Assembly (NCBI GenBank): GCA_010909165.1
Contig: MU008169.1
Location: forward strand, 1,736,001-1,800,000
Source of the DNA: Anthoceros angustus
Taxonomy: Eukaryota; Streptophyta; Anthocerotopsida; Anthocerotales; Anthocerotaceae
Length of the DNA stretch: 64,000 nt
Direction: 5' to 3'
The notes beneath the pieces are model-generated. The model searched no databases. It saw only the letters and a program-made list of their open reading frames with translations, and was not told where the DNA came from. This document shows, in pieces, positions 57,883 through 64,000 of the stretch. A program made the position numbers and the translations under genes. Numbering within the stretch: the stretch's first letter is position 1; the number at the start of each line of letters is the position of its first letter.

Positions 57883-58380
57883 ATGGCCAGTCTACCGAGC
57901 CTGAGCATGCTGCTGCTGCTGCTGTTGGCATCTGCTTTGGCCAGCCATGAAGCAGAGCAGCAGCCGTGGTTCAGTCAGGAGAACCACGTATTGGATGCCG
58001 GGGAGTCCTTGCTGTCAATCTCAGGCCAATTCCAGTTCCATTTGGAGAACGCCACTTGCATGGCAGGCCTGTACGAGGTGGGAAGCATGTTGCCCATCTG
58101 GAGGTCCAGTCTGCAGACGTATGTGGACGTGGAGGTGGCCCGCACCTGCAGCCTGGCGTTACTGAAGAGCGGAAATCTCGTGATCGGTACTAGATTTCAT
58201 GGCCTTGGCATTCTTTGGGAGAGCGGATCGGGCTCCATCTTTCACAGAAATTGCGAGCTTCGGCTGAGCGAAACTAACGTGTTTGGTGGACCCGCTGCTT
58301 CCGTGGTATGCGAAGTTGGTGTTCTCTCCAAAGGAAGAAAGGTCATCTGGTCCACTGACCGCCAACGTATCCACACCTGA
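57883..58380 (+). CDS. Secreted GNA/bulb-type lectin-like protein
   Basis: A single open frame of 165 codons. The N-terminus is a signal peptide ('LSMLLLLLLASALAS'). The rest fits one B-lectin (GNA-like) beta-prism domain: 'NHVLDAGESLLSISGQFQF' matches the usual start, then 'GLYEVGSMLPIWRSS', 'CSLALLKSGNLVIG' and 'GLGILWESGSGS', with Cys residues as in monocot mannose lectins. The mannose-binding motif QxDxNxVxY is not intact in any of the three subdomains, so sugar binding is doubtful or altered. One domain and no membrane or kinase part: a soluble, apoplastic or vacuolar protein is inferred. Confidence 0.82.
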   Translation: MASLPSLSMLLLLLLASALASHEAEQQPWFSQENHVLDAGESLLSISGQFQFHLENATCMAGLYEVGSMLPIWRSSLQTYVDVEVARTCSLALLKSGNLVIGTRFHGLGILWESGSGSIFHRNCELRLSETNVFGGPAASVVCEVGVLSKGRKVIWSTDRQRIHT

Positions 58381-58431
58381 ACCCCCGAGGGAATACGTGT
58401 TGATCAAAAACATTTGAGAAGCCGACTATCA

Positions 58432-58891
58432 TGTTGGACTAACTCTTACTTGTCGAATTTCCTTTTCTCGTACAGAATTTTAGCGACGCTCGGTACCGAG
58501 CACCCGTGCAGACATGTTATAGACACATGTATCCCATATAGCAGGGTACCAATTACAAGTGGCGAGCATATACCAATTACAAGCCGCGAGCAGGGGATAC
58601 ATAGAATACCTGCTCTCCATTTTGCTAAACAGCTGGGGTTATGGCGTATGCCAGTAGGGGTCATGCCCTACTCGCAAGCAATAGGCAAAACACTAGCATT
58701 ATAACATAGTGCAAGCCAGACTAAGGAATGAATGATTAGGGTAGAGAGTGTGTCATATGAGTATGTTTTGGTAACTGCGTAACCTCTTGAGCGGTTAGAG
58801 TTCTAGCGTCCTGACTTAATTAATGCCTATAATGAAGCGTGCCCTAAAGTATAGTACATGTGCAGTATTGTATGACACATCGTCTCCAACA
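58432..58891 (-). mobile_element. 3' LTR of the copia element
   Basis: Read on the minus strand this 460-bp segment starts TGTTGG and ends CCAACA, as copia LTRs do, and is preceded by a purine-rich tract ('ccaaggggag') that serves as the polypurine primer site. The coding remnants lie immediately upstream in element orientation. No second LTR copy is seen up to 64000. Confidence 0.82.
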
Positions 58892-61375
58892 CTCCCCTTG
58901 GATGCAAACATGGGACTTGATGCTCATGAAGGTCCTGGTTGTGCGCTGGATGCTCTCCCTCAGGCAATGCTTGGGCAGCGCTCAATGGCTGGTCCCGAGA
59001 AAAGTGGCTCGTCAGATGAGCCCTATACTCGCTACATGCTTCTCGTGTAATGCCTTGGCCAGTCCCTTAGTCAATAAGTTCAGAGGTGTTCTCGCTAATA
59101 TTGACATACTCCAAGTGAACTTCCTTCATTGCAACTTCTTGCCCGATGAAATGGTGTTGGATCTCCACGTGCTCGGTTCTGGCATGCAGGACTGGGTTGT
59201 GCGTCATTGCAATGGCGGATTGGTTGTCACACCTCAGCGGAGTTAGCTCTAACTGGTCCTCCTTTATGTCGTGTAGAAATTGCCGGAGCCAAATTATTTC
59301 CTTTGCTGCTAATGAGGTGGCGGCATACTCTGCTTCAGTAGAGGAAAGACGTACGGTAGGCACCTTCTTGATGGCCCAAGAGACTACTGAATTGTTTAGC
59401 ATCATGACATATGCAGCAACGGATCTTCATCCATCTGGGTCGCCAGTCCAATCTGAGTCTAAGAAGGAGGTCACTAATAAATTGGAATTTGGACCCGGTT
59501 TGTACCTAAGGCCGAGGGTCTTGGTTCCGTTGAGATGGCGCAAGATCCTATTCACACAGGTCCAATGTGCATTGCGAGGATTAGATAGGTATCTGGATGC
59601 TACGTTGACGGCTTAAGAGATGTCTGGATGAGTCTAGATTCATAGATAAAGCAGGCTACCCACGGCCTCGCTGTAAGGTATTGCGGACATAGCCTCAACT
59701 TCCTTAGGAGTGGTGGGACTATCGTATGCTGATACCTTCTCAGCTGTAGACATAGGTGTGTTACATGGTCTTGCATCTATCAAGTTAAACCAATCTAGTA
59801 GTTGATCAATATAATGCTCTTGATGTATAAAGAAGTTTGTGGTCTGCATAATGTCTCTCAAACTGAACGTCGAGGACATAGCGAAGAGGTCCACTGTCAA
59901 CGACTTTATACTTGTTCGCAATGTTCGGAAGGATATCCTTCACGTACTGGAGAAGTTTGGGGCTACTCCCAAAAATGAAATTATCGCCCACATAGAGGGT
60001 GACTATGACAAAATCTCCATCACACCACAATGCATACACGCTGGGATCAGCATCAAGGGGAACAAAACCACATTCTCTCAAGGTAGAGTCTACATCCATA
60101 TTCCATACTTGTACTTATTTTTTTAGACCGTAGAGAGATTTGAGAAGCCTACAAACCTTTGTCTTGTCCACAATGAATCCAAGTGGTTGTTCCATATAAA
60201 TTTCTTCATGCAAAGTCCCATAGAGAAATGCTGTTTTTACATCTACTTGGGGTATGTCCAGATTTCGTTGTGCTCCATATGCAAGAAGGATTTTGAAAGA
60301 GGTTGCCTTCACAATGGGGCTATACAGCTTGTTTTCTTTGTAGTCAAATCTAGGAACTTGGCTAAACCCATGAGCCAGCAGTTTGGCTTTGTAGCGAGCC
60401 ACTGTGCCATCATGATTCAACTTACATCTGAAGGTCCATTACATGAGATTGGTTTTTTACCAAGAGGTAAATCTGTTAACTCCCAGGTTTTGTTCTAAAC
60501 TAATAAATCGTACTCAGATTGTGATATTGCGTTCCATTCAGGTGAACGTGAAGCTTCTTCAATGGACAGAGGAACACCTTGGAACTCAGCAACTGAGACG
60601 GCATGATGTGGAGGGAACTCAACTAGGTCAATACGTGGATGCGTGGGAATAGATACCTCCTGAGATGATGAGTGGAACATTCGTTGAGTAAAAGATTTAC
60701 GTGGAACATAGGGTGGCTGCTTCCATTCATGGCTTGGTCGTCTACTACGCGTTGAGCGTCGCAGAGTAAGCGGTGCCTCTATTGCAGGTTCCTCTAGATG
60801 TGCAGAATGCTTCTGATAAGTAAGCGATTCTGGATTTTGATTGTCGCCTTGACCTCAGAGTTGATCATTTGGAGGGGGTTCCGGAGGAGGTTTATACTGA
60901 ATGGAAGGTGTAGGAGGTATAGTGTTGTGGGAGGATGATCCGGGCCAGAGACAATAGTGGTGTCCCCCTCATAGGCAAAGGGAAAATCAAAACCATCAAA
61001 AGGAGTATCATCGAGGCCAACAGAAGAGGTATTGACAAAGTGCCTATGAATGCTAATAGGAGGAAAAGGACTGAGGCTAGAGGACATCTTAAGGTAAGTA
61101 TTAAGAAGATGAGCTTCATTAAAGTAGACACTGCGAGAGTAAAGGGCAGAGCGACTAGAAGGATCAAAAAGTTTGTATTCCTTAATATGATTTGAATAGC
61201 TAATGAAGAGAAGCTTATGGCTTTTGTCATCCCATTTTCGTCCTTCATTGTCAGAGATATGATGAAAGCAGTGCTGCCAAAAACACGTAGATGGGATATG
61301 CGTGACTTGTGTACGAACCAACGCTCATAAAGTTTCAACTTTTTCAGGTCTAAATACCTTTGGATTTGTCTCATA
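58892..61375 (-). pseudogene. Ty1/copia retrotransposon pol remnant (5' truncated)
   Basis: In element order on the minus strand: end of integrase (61375 to about 60794, 'SHLRVFGSTAF', in two overlapping frames), a linker (60680-60495), reverse transcriptase (60420-59806, 'VDVKTAFLYGTLHEEIYMEQ', then 'YVGDNFIFGS') and RNase H (59405-59067, 'LSSTEAEYAA', 'DNQSAIAMTHNP'). The domains fall in different frames with stops between them, and the reverse transcriptase active-site motif is YVGD where YVDD is usual, so the first Asp is lost. Gag, protease, most of integrase and the 5' LTR are absent. The element is defective. Confidence 0.9.
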
Positions 61376-61639
61376 GAGGCAAATGCATTGGTGTACGCTT
61401 TATGCTATTTTGAGCTATAATCAGGATGGGCTGTTCTTGGTACAAAGTTGCAAATAACTATTATGATGTGTCTTTTCCTTTCCCCTTTCTAAAGAGGTGC
61501 CTTTGTATGCCATGCACGCCATTTATGAGGAGTGCGCCTGTGTGCCATTTTAAACTACTGTTGCTTTCAGAAATTTGGAGCCTAAGCAAAGCATGAAAGG
61601 CCAGCCAGACTTGCTCAAGCAAAGCTGATTTGAGTATGG
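61376..61639. other. Flank of the copia remnant, no recognised gene
   Basis: No domain, repeat or RNA gene is recognised. The true 5' boundary of the truncated copia element may lie in this stretch. Confidence 0.4.
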
Positions 61640-62110
61640 TTGTAAAGTAGCTTGTAAACAAGGTTATAACATACGTTGTAAATAAGGTTGCTTTATAGGT
61701 TGTGAAGTAAGGGTGTATGTAGGTTGTAAATTAGGTTGTAAAATATGTTGTAAAACACATTGTAAATAGACCCACGTTTACAATAATTTTACAACGCAAT
61801 TTACAATCAAGTTGAGCTGTCAGACTACAATCTCTTATTAACAACCTACTTTACAAACTAGACTACAAGGCACTCACATTGTAAATAGCGTTGTCACTTA
61901 GGTTGTAAACGAGTCCAACGTTGTAAATGGTGTTGTAATCCAGCTACCCGAATACCTTACCTTCCTGGTTTGCTGAAGTGGTTGCCACGTCAGCAACTCG
62001 ATGACGCGACAATCTTCCATGCCATGTCAGTAATTTCACAACCTAGTTAAGCTGTCAATCTACAAACGTATAAATATATATTTTTATATTTTGAGGTTGT
62101 AAAATGCCTT
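61640..62110. repeat. TTGTAAA-rich field in both orientations
   Basis: The word TTGTAAA/TTTACAA and close variants ('ggttgtaaa', 'acaacct') occur well over ten times at irregular short spacing. They are mostly on the plus strand from 61640 to 61780, on the minus strand from 61780 to 61870 and on the plus strand again from 61880 to 61945. This could be a decayed palindromic element. Confidence 0.65.
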
Positions 62111-64000
62111 GTATAAGATCTGCGATTCTTGTTGTGGACGCCGTTGGATTTATATTGGAGTCTGCTTATAGCTTCGGCCGTAACGCATTATCATGGATCA
62201 GGATAATTTCTAGGGAGGTGACATGACAACATCCGGCTCTATGACGAGCAATTGGAGGAAAGAAGGTAATATTTATGTCCTAAGTACGAGTTGGGAGTCC
62301 GGATTCTCCATCTTACGAGCATCATTTTATTGTGACACAAGATTTGGTGAAGAATTTGGGTGATGTGCAAGCTATTTGCAATTCTTGCTTAGAAGAAATG
62401 CATAAAACAAATGTGTAGAAGCTTGCCTTAACTCTATCAGAAAGGTTTTTGAACCAAAATGAAAGTTGTTCCTATACCTTCTGCATTTTATGATTTTCCT
62501 TTTCCAACTTTGCAACATCATCCTGCAACTTTGTAACTTCATCCTTCTATGTCAACCGAGGCGGGGTGAGGCGAGAAAAAGGGAGTGGTTGGACATACCA
62601 AGTTGTCGTTTGAGAAGAGGGCAATGGACTCGGTCGTCATTCTGTGCACAGTTTTGAAACCTTGGACCAAGCATTCCATGGAGCTTCTTAAGGAGTTTAC
62701 AGACATTGCGGCGAAGAAATTCACGGCCATCATTAATAGAGAAGTTGACTGCTCTTGTTTTTGCAATTGTTACAGGATTAAGAATGCCCGAGTTCGGAAT
62801 TATCTTAAAATTTTTGGATTGCAAACGCGGATTCGTGGGAGCAGTGACGCAAACTTGAGGCATCCATATATCTGTCTCAACCGTGCACTGAAATATCCTA
62901 GTGACATGGGCAGTTTGGAAATATGAGCGGGGAGGAGGTGAGTAGCCCTGACAACAGCAGCAACCTGTGGTAGAGGCATGGAGGGCGAAGAACGGGACAG
63001 CTGGCACAAACAACAATGGGAGGAATGAGGCCAAAGCCTTCAACAAGAAATGAACAAAGCAGAGTGGGCCCGGGGTATGACCCATAGGATGCGGAGAGTC
63101 GATGGGCAAGGCGAAATGGGCTTCAAAGCATGCCTAACTTTTAGGGGAATCAAAGCGAAGCAAGTTAGCTGACAGGCCGTGGATGTATTTTCATGGTTTT
63201 TGTCAGTAGTCGTTGTAATGTCGATGTTGTGTGTATAGAGTCCATGACAACAATGAGGAAGAGGGAAGGGGCAAGGAGGAGGCCATGACAATGGTGGAGC
63301 CTGTGCTCTACACTGAGATTAAGACCCTCATAAATGATGGAGAATAATGCTTGGCAGTTGTGTACAGTTCTAGCCAAAGGAGAAAAGAGGTCGGCGTCCG
63401 CAGGGCAAGCAAGCGGTTGAAAGGCATTAGGCGCTTGAAATCCATCCAAGTCGGAGGGCAGAGCATAGAAGGAGTACAAAGGAACTTAAGGACTCAAGGA
63501 TCATGGAGGTGGCTCACGAGTGAGAGAGAAGTGCTCAAAAGCTGCAGCACCATCCTTTCCGGCTTCCCACTGCAGTTAAAGGAGTGAAGACATCTTTGAC
63601 AAGCGTGGTACTAAGCATGTGATGTTGCCTGCGTAGCTGTGGGCATCCAAATTGTATTCGGTTATGGCTGTACTTACAGATTTTTTTTTATCTATTGGAG
63701 TTATTTCAAGACCACCATTGTGAGGAATGCAATTTCCTAACATTATTCAATGCACAAAAACGACCACCTGTTGAGAAAACTAATGTTTCGTATCAAGCAT
63801 GCTACATGGGAATTAGTATGTGAGATCGGAAATTTGTGCTCCATATTGCGAATCTGTTTTTCGAAACACTGAAGATTCTAATTCATTTTCATGCCTTGCA
63901 ATCTGCAAGCAGATTCCAGCGGACAAACACGTTACAGCCTCCTGTTTTTTTACAACACGGCTCAGAATCGCATCATAAATATACCAATGGAATCCTCCTG
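62111..64000. other. No recognised gene
   Basis: Frames of 80-185 codons exist on both strands (62585-62926 +, 63351-63587 +, 63109-62552 -). None shows a recognisable domain, repeat or convincing splice partners, and overlapping frames on opposite strands undermine each other. Nothing is called. Confidence 0.4.

Noticed and set aside
62552-63109. 185-codon minus-strand frame
   Set aside because: It overlaps a 113-codon plus-strand frame, shows no domain and has no promoter or splice context; neither is supported.

Overview
The window is nuclear DNA from a land plant. It holds short spliceosomal introns (about 60-165 bp), a rhomboid protease with a mitochondrial-like N-terminus, a thylakoid-lumen PsbP-domain protein, a GNA-type lectin, Ty1/copia and hAT/Harbinger remnants, and two very long PLS-type pentatricopeptide-repeat (PPR) genes. 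Such PPR genes, with near-identical internal repeats, suggest a seed-free lineage (fern, lycophyte, hornwort or moss). The species cannot be fixed from sequence alone.

Layout. 1-3770 (-): 5' part of PLS-PPR gene 1, running off the left edge. 3985-9900: gene-poor, several small tandem repeats and one arm of a 31-kb-spaced inverted repeat. 9920-18110 (+): TATA box, overlapping uORF and a seven-exon gene for a ~2463-aa chromatin AAA-ATPase with an extended PHD finger (ATAD2/Yta7-like, BRP1-type). 19074-19742 (-): two-exon ARF-family GTPase. 20332-34823: satellite block, six ~2.14-kb units plus a rearranged end. 35400-36065: second arm of the inverted repeat. 36290-41151 (-): PPR gene 2, broken by an ~0.88-kb internal duplication. 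41542-43480 (-): eight-exon rhomboid protease (RBL12/PARL-like). 43748-44764 (-): five-exon FCF2 pre-rRNA processing factor. 45512-49655: element with hAT-type ends and an 8-bp target duplication, carrying dead PIF/Harbinger genes. 49690-50140 (-) and 51900-53363 (+): head-to-head duplicated 5' ends of a proline-rich receptor-like gene; only the right copy continues through a proline-rich region and a membrane span. 54114-56755 (+): multi-exon SPO11-1-like gene. 56838-57733 (-): PsbP-domain protein. 57883-58380 (+): lectin-like secreted protein. 58432-about 61375 (-): 5'-truncated copia element with its 3' LTR. 61640-64000: TTGTAAA-rich repeat field and unrecognised sequence.

The genes do not form one pathway. 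They are housekeeping or organelle genes (rRNA processing, mitochondrial proteolysis, thylakoid lumen, organelle RNA binding), a meiotic gene and a chromatin gene, set among repeats. The strongest themes are repeat-driven change inside coding sequence (PPR modules, proline-rich minisatellite), a satellite with nested structure, and a compact 54-58 kb cluster with an 82-bp convergent gap and a 149-bp divergent gap. The rhomboid, FCF2, SPO11 and PsbP-domain models were assembled by joining exons by hand at GT/AG sites with matching phase. Several differences between repeat copies look like long-read assembly indels, so broken frames inside repeats should be read with caution.
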